Source: Cannabis sativa
Taxonomy: Eukaryota; Streptophyta; Magnoliopsida; Rosales; Cannabaceae
NCBI RefSeq assembly: GCF_029168945.1
Contig: NC_083606.1
Span: forward strand, 12,736,041 to 12,800,040
Direction: 5' to 3'
DNA: 64,000 nt
Made by a program: the position numbers and the translations under genes. Shown here piece by piece: positions 45,770-59,064 of this stretch. Every line of letters begins with the position of its first letter. The first letter of the stretch is position 1. The notes below the pieces were generated by a model. The model saw only the letters and a program-made list of their open reading frames with translations. It was not told where the DNA came from and did not search any database.

Positions 45770-47540
45770 TTTTTACATTAAAAATTTAATTTACTCAATT
45801 TATTACAAAAAAATCCCTACACGCTTACATCATCATTTTTACTTTTTCTCTTTCTTTTATTACAATTATACCACTTACACATCAATTCCATGCATGCAAC
45901 TACGTCATTGATTGATGACTTATATCAATCACACCTTACATCATTCACTTATCTTATTCTCTTCTTCCTTTTTCTTTTTTTATTATTTTCAATTTCTTTT
46001 CAGTTTTTTTTTTTAAAAAAAAATAAAACCTCCATAGCTGAACTCTTCTCCTCCCCCTTTGCCAAAGAAAAGTTCTAAAATGGAGTTGAAATCTGTAGCT
46101 AATAGGAATAAGATGATGACTCCGATTTTGCTTCTCAACTGTCGAAACGTGAGCGGGCTCCTCCTAAAAAAAATCAAAGGTTGCTGCCCAAGAAAAAATT
46201 CATCAAGATAATGCTCAAAAAATGATTAAGATGGAGCTGGTCTTCGATCTCAGGTTTGTTTTCGATTTCTTTTTCGTTTCCCCCCTTTTTGAAATTTTTT
46301 TCGTATTTGACATTAGTGTGTTTTGTGTTTATCGATTTTACTATTTTAGGTTTTTCATTTTAACATTTCTTTTAGTTTTGTTTGGTTTTTTAGGGCTTCT
46401 ATTTTTTTAGTTTAATTTATTTGTTCTTTTTATGAGTTTTTCATTTTTGTTTGTTTAGTCTTAATTTCTGTTTTATTTTGTTGTTTTTTTTTTTCTGTTT
46501 TTGTTTTTCGAGATGTTTTATTGTTTTTCATTTCAGTTTCTTCATTTGATTATTTCTCATTTTGTAATAGTTTTTTCATAGTTTTTTAATAGTGTAAACA
46601 CCTTCTGTATGTATTTTTTTTTTAATATGTTTTTTGTCTAGTTATTTCCTGTCCATTTTTATATCATCAATGGGTAACAATGAGATTTATCATGGATGTT
46701 GATGTTCAAAGAGTTTTTCCTGTATTTTAGTTTGTATACAGTTGTTTTGTAGTTTTATTATAGTTTTGCTACTTGCATATGTTATTTCATTATAAAACTA
46801 ATACGCAACTATTTTGCACAAAACTTACTATATATAACTATTATATCTTAGTCCCCGTCAAATTAAATTCCTGCATAATATATAAACTAACATAAAACGA
46901 TAATGCAACTATAAGGCAACCAAAACAAAAAATAAACTGACTTATACGTAACTGGTTGTACCTTAATTCGAATTTACTCTTCTTATTGTGTTTCTAAAAA
47001 AAAATATATATATATATATTGGAAACCAGTAATCAATCAAAATGCAACTGTATATAACGTAGATGTATTATTCATGAGGTTTTTTTTTAAAATTTTCACA
47101 TCATACATTGTTTTGGATTTGGTGGGAGCTCCAGATCTGTTTGTTACAAATCTACATTTCATGAATATAGATTTCGATATTAGGGGGAGTTATTTTGATC
47201 GAATAAAATAGAAAACAAATGTGTAATTTCAGTTTCTTCACAGTTTTTCTGATTTTTTTTTCGTCATTTTCTGTTTAGATCATTGCAGGTCTTCTTTTCT
47301 AGTTGATTTCGCCAGAATTAATAGTTGTATTTTTATCGTTTTGGTTTCATTTTGGTTGTTTTGCGGTTTTGAAACGATCGCGGTATTTTCACCTTCATGG
47401 TTCGCTCTGTACAGCTGAAGGCTTAGTGAATGTGGTATTTTTGTAAATATTTGTATGTGGACTGTATAAATGTTTAATGGGCCGGCCCAAAGTATTTTTG
47501 TAATTTTTTTTCTTTTTTTATATTTTTCTATTTTTTTCCC
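45770..47540. mobile_element. Possible Mutator-like element of the same type as the 14725 insert
   Basis: The composition parallels 14725-16387: pyrimidine-rich tracts (45950-46060), a short GC-richer segment near 46090-46160, long T-rich intron-like sequence, and a tail with 'ggtatttttgtaaat' (47432 on) and 'agtatttttgtaattttt' (47490 on). Termini and a target duplication could not be defined, so extent and class are uncertain. Confidence 0.25.
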
Positions 47541-48290
47541 TTTATTAAATACCTACAAAAATAAAGCTTTATAATAAAAAATAGATAAGAAGTTTTTATA
47601 TTTCTATTTTCTTAATAATTTTTTAAATGGTATTTTAATTAAAAATATTATTATTTATAAAATTAATTTATATTTAATAAATTAAAATTATAAAATATTA
47701 TTAAAATTTAAAATGATCAAATACTAACCATAATAGAAAGTATAATTGGAGCAACAATAATTAAAATGACTCTCTTTTAACTTTTTAGCTATTATAATTA
47801 AAAAAAAAAAATATGATTAGAGATGTTCTTAAAGAGCTAACTCACCAATTTTTCTATTCTCTTCTCCAAAGTATTTCAGCAAAATTATATTTTTTTTTAT
47901 TTTACTCCACACATTTATATAATATTATATTCTTTATAATATTTAAATATTACATTTTTAAATATATTCTATCAATTAAAATAAAATAGAAAAATAAATA
48001 AATAAATAATAGATAATAGAAAAAAGAAAGGTAAAAAATAAGCTAAAAAAATTATTAAAAAATAAGCTGAAAATAAAATTACATAAAAATTTATATGCCC
48101 TATAATGGCTTACATTATTTTCTAAAAAATAACAACAACAAAATCCTACACCTAATTATACCACATAATTAACGATTCATCACCTCTCATACATTCACAA
48201 TAATATAACCATGCATTCACATACATATCATATATATATCAATACATAAAATCTACACAACATTTAATGTATATACATTCATGGAATTAC
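47541..48290. other. AT-rich intergenic sequence
   Basis: About 750 bases of A/T-dominated sequence left of the primer-site remnant at 48291. No retrotransposon coding region follows that primer site here, although one would be expected in an intact minus-strand element. Confidence 0.5.
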
Positions 48291-48301
48291 TCTTGATACC
48301 A
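48291..48301 (-). promoter_or_regulatory. Remnant Copia primer-binding site
   Basis: On the minus strand TGGTATCAAGA, one base off the tRNA-Met type TGGTATCAGAG by an insertion. It lies two bases past the LTR end and sets the orientation of the LTR at 48304-50195. Confidence 0.6.
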
Positions 48302-48303
48302 AT

Positions 48304-50195
48304 TATTACTCGTATGGTACTAAATTAGATACGTAACGCAAGAATTTCGTATTATTTGATTATCATTGTATCATATCCCAAAGGATCTTCAGATGTGTGC
48401 ACATTAAATCAAAACATAAAATAATAAGTTTAGAATATATATCTCTTGAAGACTATCACGGTATCTTCAAAACTTTTTGTACGTTGTATCTCTTAATCTA
48501 GATGATGAGGATGATGCAATTGAACTCGCACTAGGGTCTTCTAAATAGATCCATCACACACAAGGAATAGTTAGGGATATTAAGATAAAGTGTATAATGT
48601 TGTTCTTGTTGAGTTCTCAATACATGAGCAAGAATAATTGAGAGAAAAATAATTTCTTTTCTTGCTCTCTCTATTTCCAAAATAGTTGTTAGTGTAAGTC
48701 TGATTTCTCAAATCATGCTTATATATATATATATATATTTATAGTAGTTAAAACTCTTTAATTAAATTATATTTAATTATTTAAATAAATAAATATTTAT
48801 AATCGAATTCGGTTACTAATATTTATGAGGAAATCTTGTAACTACTTGAAAGAATATCTCAACAACTTTGTAATATCTTTAACCACTTTTTAAATTTAAA
48901 TATTTATCTAATTGAATTAATTAATTAATTAACCCAAAAAGACAAATTCAAAGAGACAGACGCCTACTATGTCTTGTTTAGGACAAGGATTGTGTCTTTT
49001 GTCTTGGTAACTTTTGTCTCAACAAATATTGTCTTGAAAAATTTTATCTTAATAATTTTTTGTCTTTTTCCTATTTAATTAATTTGAAAAATTATTTATT
49101 TATTATAAAAATAAATAATTATTATTTTGTCAATTAAAAATAGATCTTTTCGAAAAATATTATACTACTATTTATCCCTTCCTTTGACAGTATTTTAAAG
49201 TGGCGATTCGGGGACCATGGACCTATAATTCTAAACTCCCCAATTTATTGAGTCTCATCAACTAAATAATATTTGTTTACTAATTCCATAATTATATAAC
49301 TATATAAATATGAAATTGAACTCTTAGTAATTATACAATTATATTTACTGAGTTTTACTGCAGTGTCCATTGATATAATCAATTCTAGTGATTAGTCATC
49401 CATGTGTTGGTTCGTAATTAGTTTTGATTAAATTACCATTTTACCCTTGTAATTACTTATTTATCCTTTAGTATCATTAATTCACTAGTGGAAGTATAAT
49501 TTTTAGATCCCATCTAAATTTGTGCATAACATTTCAGCTCTAGAAAATACTTAAAAAGAACCAGCATTCGATCCATTAGGAAGTTAGGATTCCATAATTG
49601 TGAATCATGTTCCTAGCCATCCATATTATTATATTCTTCCCAAAACGAAAGTTGTAAGAATTATTTTTTGTGAGAAACTTTAATGAGTGAAGCAAAGAAA
49701 CTAATAACATGAACAGAAATTTATGATTACTCAGGATTTAGGTCGATCTACCATCGGTCATCGTTATAATACGAATTAGGTCTTTATAGTAAATGGCATG
49801 TTAGATAAAGACAAATTCATTCATATCGGTTTGTGTCATATATAATTTTTATTATGTACAACACCTTCATTTTGATGTCATACTACATTCATAATCCGAA
49901 CTGAGATTACTTGCATCGAAGAACAAGCATTTGTGAACTGTTTTAGCAACCATTGATTAAAGATTCCATCTTTAATATGTTATTGACTATTTTATTCATG
50001 ACTAAGTGATCTTAATTCTCTATGCAGCTACAAGTGACAGTCTCATATATGAATAAGGAATTTTCTGATATTTATATATAAATTATTCAATAATAAATAT
50101 TAATAATTTAATATTCATGTATATATCAAAATATTCCTCTCTTTATTAATAATGAAAAATATCTTTATAGGCTTTTTAGAGCATAAATCCTAACA
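48304..50195 (-). mobile_element. Degenerate Copia-like LTR D (1.9 kb) with primer site
   Basis: On the minus strand it starts TGTTAGGATTTATGC at 50195 and ends just before the primer-site remnant. It shares the block 'ggggaccatggacctata' with solo LTRs A and B ('ggggaccatgggcctata'), so the families are related. The 3' terminal CA is degraded to TA. There are no internal genes, so it is an old LTR remnant. Confidence 0.65.
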
Positions 50196-51640
50196 TGAAC
50201 AAGACCACATCTGACAAGAAACTTTTCTAAAAAAGTCTTCAATCAACCCAGAAATTTTTGATTCGGTAGCTACAGAATCGTGAATTATAAGTGCAACTTT
50301 CCTTTTATAGAAAATGAACATCTTATTTTGGTTTTCTTCACACGATATCTAATTAAACCAATTAGGAAACTAATATAGGATCAGAATACAATAAGAAACA
50401 TGGCTGGACAAATAAAGAAAATGAAGTGTAGGTAAGATTTATGAAAAAGTGTTGTTAGAAAGTAGGATGATGATGTGAAGTGTAGGTAAGATTTATGGGG
50501 TTGCATCTCAAAACTGATTGGCAGAGAGAGGAATAGCTCGTGCATCTTATATATGGTACTCTTTAACACCCCACTTCAAGATGGTGCAATTTTTTTTTGC
50601 TCGCCAATCTTGCTTTTTTTGATCGGCGACACTTTTGGCACAATGAGTATTCTTGGTTCACTATATCCCCGAATCACAAGCATTTCCTTTGGCTTGTCTT
50701 TTTGGATTGGTTGAAATTTGGAAGTGTGGCGGACAAAGGTAGAATAAGTGTATGGTAATGTATGAGATTCTATCTCAAAACTAATTGGCAATAAGAGGAG
50801 TAGCTCATACTTCTTATATATGGTCTATTCCCACACATTATCAACGTGAAACTCTCTAATACAAACTATTAAAATAATCATTTTGGTTTGTTATTTTTAT
50901 TGTTTAAATATTTTATTTCATTACTGAAAAACTAATCATTTTAGACACTAAGTTATTAGAATTAACATGATTTTGATCACATATATTTTTCATGATTTTT
51001 TGTGCAAATCATTTGGATTCAATCTTGTAATGACACACTTTCTATACTAAGCTAAGAGTTCATAACCAAACTTAGGAGTTGATAAATATAAAAATGTAAC
51101 AATTTTTCATCTCACTGTTAAGAATTTGGAAGTCATGTGGTGGACAAAGGTAGAATAGGGTGTGTGTATAAAAAGTTGTACGATGTTTCATCTCAAAACC
51201 AATCAATAATGAGAAGAGTAGTTCATACATTTTATATATGATATTAAGTTTCTACATTATCAATGTAGGACTCTCTAACATCCTCCTCAAGATGGTGACT
51301 ATTTTTTGCTCACTAATCTTAGCGACTAGGTCAAAAGTGGCACTTTTGGCTCCCCGAATCACAAGCAACTATTTTGGTTCGTCTTTTTGGAATGGTTATT
51401 GGATTTAGATTGGATACTCGTTAGATTTTTATTTAGCTTTAATACCATATTAAGAATTTTGAAGTGTGGTGGATAAAAATAAAATAGTATGTGTATAGAA
51501 AGATAAAGAGATACATGGTTTTTCATCTCAAAACTAATTTAATTAGTCTATTAGATTATGATGGTTGCAATATTTATATTATACAACTATATACTACCAT
51601 GCATAGGTTTGATTTTGGCATACTAGTAGCTCTTATAGTG
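50196..51640 (-). repeat. Three or four copies of a degenerate repeat
   Basis: Variants of 'catctcaaaac(c/t)aat', 'agtagttcatac...tatatatg' and 'gtggacaaaggtagaata' recur near 50500, 50730, 51140 and 51460. Phrases near 51270 ('gtaggactctctaacatcc') resemble the LTR start commonly read TGTTAGAGAGTCC on the minus strand. Probably overlapping decayed LTR or MITE copies; exact units could not be drawn. Confidence 0.4.
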
Positions 51641-51655
51641 ATGTTATAAAGTTAC

Positions 51656-51864
51656 CTTAACTTGATCACCAACATTAATTAGAAGAGGCTGACTGATTGG
51701 AGCTTTGACCCACTTGTTATCTACCAAAAACTGCAAACCTTCCACATATTCGTCCATATTGCTCCACAAAGCATTTCTCTTCCAAGTTTAGTGACCTTGC
51801 CATGACCTTAAGGATAATCTCACTTATTGATACAATGTTTATGGAATATTTATCGATAATAAAC
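51656..51864 (-). pseudogene. Dioxygenase exon-3 relic with internal 119-bp deletion
   Basis: On the minus strand, exon 3 of a gene-3-like dioxygenase is flanked by intact splice signals (AG before 51864, GT after 51656). The frame opens with IVSISEIILKVMARSLNLEE and EKCFVEQYG, then jumps to EYVEGLQFLVDNKWVKAP and LLINVGDQVK in a shifted frame. It has 209 nt against 328 in the functional genes, so 119 nt including the YPPCP and HxD motifs are gone. Other exons were not found nearby. Non-functional. Confidence 0.88.
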
Positions 51865-52849
51865 CTGTAAATTAAATAAATGTCCCTCAATAATACCAGA
51901 CATGTCAAAACATTGGTAAACTAGTATTGAAAAACTTATGTGCACTAACTGGTGTGCTATCTTTCTTTCCTTTTTTTTTTTTTTTTGTAAAGTGTGCTAT
52001 CTCACTTTTCTCTATCAAGTATAATAGTAATATACTATACTCAATGTCAAACATGTCATAAAATAATAAAAACAACCGAAAATAATTTTAAAAGAAACGA
52101 GAGAGATGAGAAAATGTCATCAACCTATAAAATTTTTTTTTGGCTAAGAGTAAATCTTAGCTGAATGTAGAGATAACTTTATGAGCTAAGACTATCTCCA
52201 ATTAAAAATGTAAATATTGTGTTAAATTTAACACAAAACAAACAAATACTATAGTTACAATGATATTTGTTATTGTGCTTTAATGCATAATAGGATTATA
52301 TGTTGTAAATTATGAGTGAAATATCATCAATAATTGTTAATAAATTAAATATGTAAATTATTGTAAAAAAACATTAATGATAACATTGAAATAATAAAAA
52401 AAAATGTACGTATATTAAAGCTTATCAGCAAAATTATAATTTAAAAAACTGTATTTATTTATTGTGTGTTTAATTTAGCACAATAATATATCTTATGTTA
52501 AAATTGACACAATTTTCAACATGGACTAAATTTAACACAAAATTTAGCAAGGATAGTTAATATTATAAAAAAAAAAAATAAAAATGCTAAAGTGTAGCAC
52601 TACACACTATTTTTTAGCATTTTATTAAAGATGCTCTAAGATATTGAGTCATCTATTGAAAGTAGTATAAGTGTTTTGAGCTATATTTTAGCTTTATAGC
52701 TATTATACCTATTTATTCAAAATGCTCTTAGGTCCCTTTTTCAGTCGTGTCTTTAAATTGTTATGTACTGTCACTCTTTTAGTCTTTTATTTTGGAAAAT
52801 TTAATTTTCATGCATATTTGAGAAGTAAAATTAATTGGGTAAACTAGTA
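51865..52849. other. AT-rich intergenic sequence
   Basis: No gene. 52200-52630 is rich in variants of 'tttaacacaa' and 'tttagcac' on both strands ('aaatttaacacaaaac', 'ttaatttagcacaataata'), which hints at a small decayed inverted-repeat element, but no ends could be fixed. Confidence 0.4.
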
Positions 52850-55800
52850 TAGGGTGAAATTGGCAATATGTGTTTACTTTTTCATAAACCCCAAATTACA
52901 TCACATATGAAAATTATTTCCCCCAAACTCTCTCTATTTCTCTCTTTCCCTCTCACTTTCTCTTCTCCTTTCTTTGGATCTCACCAAAACCACTGTTAAA
53001 CTTTGGTGACCACCCACGACCCTCCCTCTCTCTTTCTCTCTCTAGTTCTCTCTGTTGCGTGATCAAGACCCACGACCCTCCCTCTCTATGGTTCTATCTA
53101 GTGCGTGGCCAATGACCCACAGCCACCACCATCAAACGAACAGACAAACAATCTGTGATTTCTTTGTATTTTTTGTTTATCATTTAGTAAAAAAATCAAA
53201 TTTTGGTGAAATCAATTTATGATTTTTTTTTTTGTATATGGTACGATAGGTACGATAGTAATGTACTATGGAGGTTAGTGATGTTGGTCCGATGCATGCA
53301 CGATGCCTTTTTGTTATTGAAATGAGTAAAGGTTAAAGATGCATGTCTGATGGTGGTCTCATGCTACTCATAAATGTAAGATATGGTCCGATGGTCATTC
53401 GATGCAAGCCCGATGCCAAGCTGTTGTTGAAATGAGTAAATGTTGAAGACGTAGATTCGATGGTGGCTCAATGCTACCCATTTTTTACGTGCAATAACAT
53501 AAAATAAAGGGAAAATTGTGGCAAAAGTCCTCAAAAAATTTACTTTGGTGCAGATAAGTCCCAAATCTCGAGAAATAACGGTAATAGTCCTCAAGCTCAA
53601 CATTCTGGTAAGTCCGTTAGTCCTCTTTTTAACAGATCCATTAATTCCTCCTTAAAATGTCACGTGTTGATATTAAAGTTCGTGTTGACCGAGGTTTTCG
53701 ACAACCAAAGTCCACGAGTCTGTGTATTTATGAGAGTATTTATTACAAAGAATGTTCTTGGTGGTTTTTCCTCTCTAGTTCTTATGAAACCCATAATTCT
53801 CGACCCCCTGCCTTAATGAGTTTGGGGGTATTTATAGTGTTTTTGTGGGGTGATCCCCAGAATTGAGGTACATGTCTTTCTGTAATTCTCAGTAAAGGCA
53901 CACATTCCCAATGGATACATCATAGGAAATGCATAGTCTAATCCCTAGACTTTGTAGGGGTTTAATGGATGTAGTCCTTTATCCTTCTTGACTAATGTGA
54001 TTCCTCATAAAGTAGCTGTCACTAGGCTCATTAATCATAGCATAGTAGCTGCAGAAAGGGGGTTACGCCGTCAGACTTTAAGACATATAGCAGTTTCAAT
54101 ACGCCTTCTCTCATGCGGCATTAAATGCGAGGTGATTGTTCAGATAGGGTCTGACACCTCCCGGAGATGCTTAGTTGTGACTTTGCTCTCCGAGAGTATG
54201 TGAGACTCACGTACCTACTCCGGGAGGCACGTCTAAGACTGATCCCTTGGGCCAAAGAGACTTAGCTAAATTATCTAATCGTTAAGCCCTTACAGCCTAC
54301 GTGTCATCATCCGGTTGGTCCACGTATTTTGATGCAAATAAATTCCCAAAAAACTTACTTTGATGCATATAAATTCTAATCTCAAAAAATTGTGATTATA
54401 TTCCCTATTCCCTAAGCTGGATATTCTTGTTAGTTCGTAGGTACCCAATTTAATAGTTGTGTTTATAATTCTTAAAATTTTTACATGTCAAAAGTTTATT
54501 GGTTCACAACATAAAAATTATTTAAATAATAATAATATTACTAAAAATTAAATATTTTTTTTTTCATTTTTTATTAAAAATGAAAAAACATTATATATAT
54601 AAAAAAAAAAAAAAAAAAACTTCTACAATTCGCCACCCACCCTTCTCGGTGGTGGAGGCTTACCGCCGATAAGTGTCATCCCTTCATCTCCATTTTTTCC
54701 TCATCCCATGCGTAAAGCCCAAAAAAACAATTAAGCAAAAAAAAAAAAAAAAAAAAAAAAGGATTGAAAAAAATCCTAAATAGTTGCACCTTGCTCCAAC
54801 TCTCTCCCTAAATTTATTCTGCCAGTCCCTGTCTCTAGTGTGTGGCTGGTTTTGGTAGCCGTTTTTTTTTTATCTTAACTTCTCTGGTTCAAACTTTACT
54901 TAAATTTTTTTTAGAGAGCAACCCATCTTGCTAATACAAATTGGGAAGTTTTAGAACAGACAAGAGCTAAGGATGTTGAGATAGGAGTGAATTAGAAGAA
55001 GAAAAAGATAAAACAATAAAAAAAATAATAAAAAATAATTAATTAATTAGCTTTTAAAATTATTTATTTATTTATTTTAAATTAATTTTAATTAAAATTA
55101 TAATTTAGACCAATAAAAAAATTAATATATGATATTTTTTGGAACAACAAATGGAGCAGTTAAATTAGGTACCTACGAACTAACGAGAATCTTGAGCTTT
55201 GGGTTGTTGTCACAATTTTTCGAGATTGGAGACTAATCTGCATCAAAATGAACTTCTTAAGGACTTATGTCGCAATTTGATATCAACATGTGACATTTTA
55301 GGGAGAAATTAACAGACTGTTAAAAAAAAAGACCAACGAACTTACAAGAATCTCGAGCTTGGGACTATTGTCGTTATTTTTCGAAGTTGGAGACTGATCT
55401 GCATCAAATGAGAATTTTGAGGACTTTTACCGCAACTTTTCCTAAAATAAATATATAAATAAAAAATAGATGGCATCAGACCACTATCGGAGTTACGTCT
55501 TCAACCTTTACTCATTCAACAATAGAAAAGTGTCAGGCCTGCATCTGACCTAGCGTAAAAACCAATTTTCAATCCAAAACACAAATCGAACAAAACCCAA
55601 TCCTAAATCTAACGTAAACTCACATATCACATAAATTCATCATACATTTTAATCCTAAATCAATAAATTCATACATTTTAACCAAAAAACTACAATGAAA
55701 TAAAATGAAAAAGAGAGGGCCTAAAATCTTACTTTTAACATTACAATGGTCTAGCCACAGTAGTCATGGGTTGAAGAGAGTCTGAGATGCCGTGATGGTC

Positions 55801-56035
55801 GTGGGTTGGTGAGAGAATCCGAAATGTTTGATGTTAGGAGTTGGATCGGTGGTAGTCCTTCGGTCCGAGAAGAGAGCGAAAGAGAGTAGCAGAAGAGAGA
55901 GGTGACAGTGTTTAAAAATAAGAGTAATTTAAGAAATAGACAAAAATTGGCCTGGTTGGCCAATATTAGTTAGCTTTAGTTTAGAGAAAAAGTTTAAACC
56001 TAATGAATGGATATTTTACCAAATTTCCAAGTATT
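52850..56035. mobile_element. Nested inverted-repeat (Mutator-like) elements, three levels
   Basis: Outer level: 53406-53490 and 55468-55552 are inverted copies ('aatgagtaaatgttgaagac' / 'gtcttcaacctttactcatt'), with pyrimidine-rich flanks on either side. Middle level: 53509-53686 and 55276-55445 pair ('gtggcaaaagtcctcaa', 'aaatgtcacgtgttgatat' / 'atatcaacatgtgacattt'), with AAAATAA words at both outer edges. Inner level: 54330-54480 and 55125-55260 pair ('gttcgtaggtacccaattt' / 'aaattaggtacctacgaac'). 53687-54329 is unrelated single-copy sequence in the left half. No transposase was found. Boundaries of the outermost level are approximate. Confidence 0.65.
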
Positions 56036-56701
56036 TTTCGGGTCATATCATTCTCTAAGTCCATATTCTTTAATGCCAAGCCATGCACGCTGTCAAAACA
56101 TAACTTGTATTTAGAGCACTACTGATCACTACTCACATAGGCCAACAATAGAAAAACTTTTTATTATTTCATTAATGTCATTTTCAAGAACAAAAATGAA
56201 TCATATGTGTCAATGTAGCTTATGCTTGTTCTTGTGCATTCTAAAAATATAACTCCAAGTTACAACAACCAAACATATAACCAAAATCAGAACCGCAGAC
56301 GAAGGAAACACTAAAAAAAAAACCCTCCCACCAATTTAAACTTATCAAAACTTCAGGCTAAATGCCTGCCTCCACTTAATTTATATAGAGGGCAACAACT
56401 TTTATTTCCTTTTTTCTCTTAAACAAATTTATCAAATAATGTATTGAATTCTACTTAAAATGCATCACCCAGCTCATCCTATTGCTGCACAAAATCTAAT
56501 ACAGCTAATGGAACAATGAGCAAAAGGGGAGGCACAGCATTTAATCTGTGAAGATGGACCAATCAAGCTACCACAATACTTGAACTTGATAGAAAACCCT
56601 TCATATCAAATCAGAAGACTAGCCCATATAGCTGTGAAAACCTAAAAGGATGGGTTTCGGTTTAATTTACCAGCAGTGGGATTGTGGGAGAAAGCTTGAA
56701 C
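56036..56701. other. 3' flank of the arogenate dehydrogenase gene
   Basis: About 670 bases without another gene. On the minus strand an AATAAA lies at 56401-56406, about 300 bases past the stop codon, and could be the poly-A signal. Confidence 0.45.
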
Positions 56702-59064
56702 TCATTCTTTCTCAAAGTTATAAGTCTCCGAAGAAGATTGGATCATGGTACCATTTTCAGACAGCATCAACACAGGTTTTTCCATCAAAACTTCAGGTTC
56801 AGCGTTCTCAAACAATTGCCTCCGAAGAACACCATGTAAACGGCCAAAAAGTTGCTTCTTCAATGATTCGAAAGCCAGGTCTAATCTCTCTAGTTGCTCC
56901 ATTGCGTTTACATTATACATGAACAAGCCATAGTAAAGATCAAAGCTATCTCCTGCGGTGTTCTCCACCAATTTCAACAAAGTCTCGTACCCTTTTGTGT
57001 CGATTGGTGTCGACTCCAACCCCAACTTTTCCAAAATTCTTCCCATTGTATGTGTAATAAATTGTGATCCCGCTGCATGTTTATCATGTTCTGCACAACT
57101 CATTTCCACCATTTGGCACCCTTCTCGTGCAAAGATATCAAGAAACCTGTTGCACCTCAGCACTCGTGGCTCGTCACTTCCGATCCTAACCTTGTCATAA
57201 ACAAAAGTTAGGCCATTCCACCCATTCTTACCACTCTCTGGTCCAAACATAGGATGTGTGCAGAGAATATCGAAACCAGGCGGTAAATTTTGCAGAAATA
57301 AGTTTCTTGGGAATTCTTTAACAGATAGCACATCAACAAACATGGTATTTCTCTTCAATCTTTGAATTGGCAATGACATGAGAATTTTTTCAGTTGAAAG
57401 AATAGAAGTACAAAGAAGTATCACATCTGGATGTTCTTCACAAAGATCATCAACACCAGCAAAGTAGGAAACCCCTAATCTTTGAGCAACATCCGAGTAG
57501 TCTGATCGCGAATAGGCTAAAACGGTGTGGCCATGACGCACAATCCTTTTAGCCAGGAACTGACCAAAGTTGCCAAATCCAATAATGGCAATCTTAAGCT
57601 TTAAGTCCTTATCTAAGTTATTAAAAATCTGGATTTTATTATCACTGGGTACAACAGATTTCCGTGACCTGAAAGATAAAGATCACAATGAATATTGACA
57701 AATCCATTTCCATACATGATACACAAGTAAAGAATACAGAATCCCAATTCTACATCTAGTAGAAAAGACCTTCAGCATTGATTCCTAGCAGATTAAAAAT
57801 AAAGATAAAACCTTTTTTTCTTTTCCTTTGGCTAACAAGTATTTCAACCTAGCATTTCAGATTCCCGAACTCAATCAAACAAAAAGGGGAATAGAATAAT
57901 TTTTCTTCTTTTTTCAAGTCAATGGATTGTGTTACTTTACCTAATAGCATCCGAAAAAGGTGACAAAGCAGAACCATTCGGAGAGTAAGTAGGCACCGTG
58001 TTATTTTCCCGGGAAATCTGCAACTTTTCCGAATTCCCAAACAGTTGTTTCCTCACAACATCATGTAAACGCCCAAAAAGCAGCTTCTTCAAAGCCTCAA
58101 ACGCCAAATCCAACCTCTCCAACATCTCAAGCGAGTTCTTATTGTACATAAACAACCCATAATACAAATCAAAGCTATCAGCAGCAGTGTTCTCAACCAA
58201 GTCCAATAATGTCTCATATCCTTTGGTGTTAATCGGCGTCGAATCCAACTCCAGCCGCTCCAAGAGCCTTCCAACAGTGTGAGTTATGAACTGTGATTCA
58301 GCCGCCAATCGATCGTGCTCGGCGCAGCTCATCTCCACCATTCTACACCCTTCTCTAGCGAAAATACTCAGAAATTTATCGCACCTGGAAACCCTAGATT
58401 CCTCGTCCCCAATCCGAACCTTGTCGAAGACAAAGTAAAGACCATTCCACCCGCGGCGACCGCTCTCGGGTCCAAACATGGGGTGCGTGCAGAGGAGATC
58501 AAAGTCACCAGGGAGTGCCTTCAGCAACATGCTTTTGGGGAATTCTTTCACGGAGAGAACATCGACGATCAACGTGCTCCGCTTCAATCTCTGAAGCGGC
58601 AGTGACTCAAGGACGAACTCGGCGGAGATTATCGAAGTACACAGAAGAATCACATCAGGATGTTCTTCGCAGAGATCGTCGAGGTCTTTGAAGAAAGAGA
58701 CGCCGATGTTTTGTGCCGTGAGAGAGTAATCGGACCGAGAGTGAGCGAGAACGGTGTGACCATGTCGGATGAATGTCTTGGACAAAAATTGGCCGAAGTT
58801 ACCAAACCCAATTACAGCGATCTTGAGCTTGTTTGAATCATAAAACTCTGCAGCGAGTTTAGATTCGTAGTCGAAGAATTGGGCGGCGTCGATGGCTTGA
58901 ACTTTGAGCCTACGTTGTCGGCATCGGCGAAAGCCGTGACATAAGCGAGTGGCGGTGTGAGCTTTATAGGAGGAGATAGATAGAGACAAAAATGGGTGAT
59001 GAAGGCAAGAATGAAGAGATGAAGGTTTGGGGAATGAGATGTGAAGAGGTGAGAGAGAAAGCAT
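56702..59064 (-). CDS. TYRAAT1: Tandem-domain arogenate dehydrogenase, chloroplastic (TyrAAT1 type, 696 aa)
   Basis: Two exons, 59064-57941 and 57668-56702, joined across a 272-bp GT-AG intron in phase 2 to give 696 codons. Residues 1 to about 60 form a Ser/His/Arg-rich chloroplast transit peptide. Domain 1 (about 78-350) has the Rossmann loop GFGNFG at 86-91, THPMFGPESG at 193-202 and CAEHDRLAAESQF. Domain 2 (about 398-675) repeats it: GFGNFG 405-410, THPMFGPESG 512-521, CAEHDKHAAGSQF. Plant enzymes of this family oxidise arogenate to tyrosine with NADP in plastids; Arabidopsis TyrAAT1 is known to be two fused domains, and this gene matches that plan. The intron lies exactly between the domains, which argues for an ancient internal duplication. 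If the intron is retained, a TAA within the donor ends a complete 375-aa single-domain enzyme. Two separate genes are less likely, since domain 2 has no transit peptide or own start. Confidence 0.92.

Noticed and set aside
53657..54203. Frames of about 70 codons in the unrelated block inside the inverted-repeat nest
   Set aside because: No recognisable domain; the block may be an LTR fragment but no ends or target duplication were found.
56702..57541. Second arogenate dehydrogenase as a separate gene
   Set aside because: Its frame extends upstream to a clean AG acceptor in phase with the donor ending exon 1, it lacks its own ATG and transit peptide, and the fused layout matches the known TyrAAT1 type.
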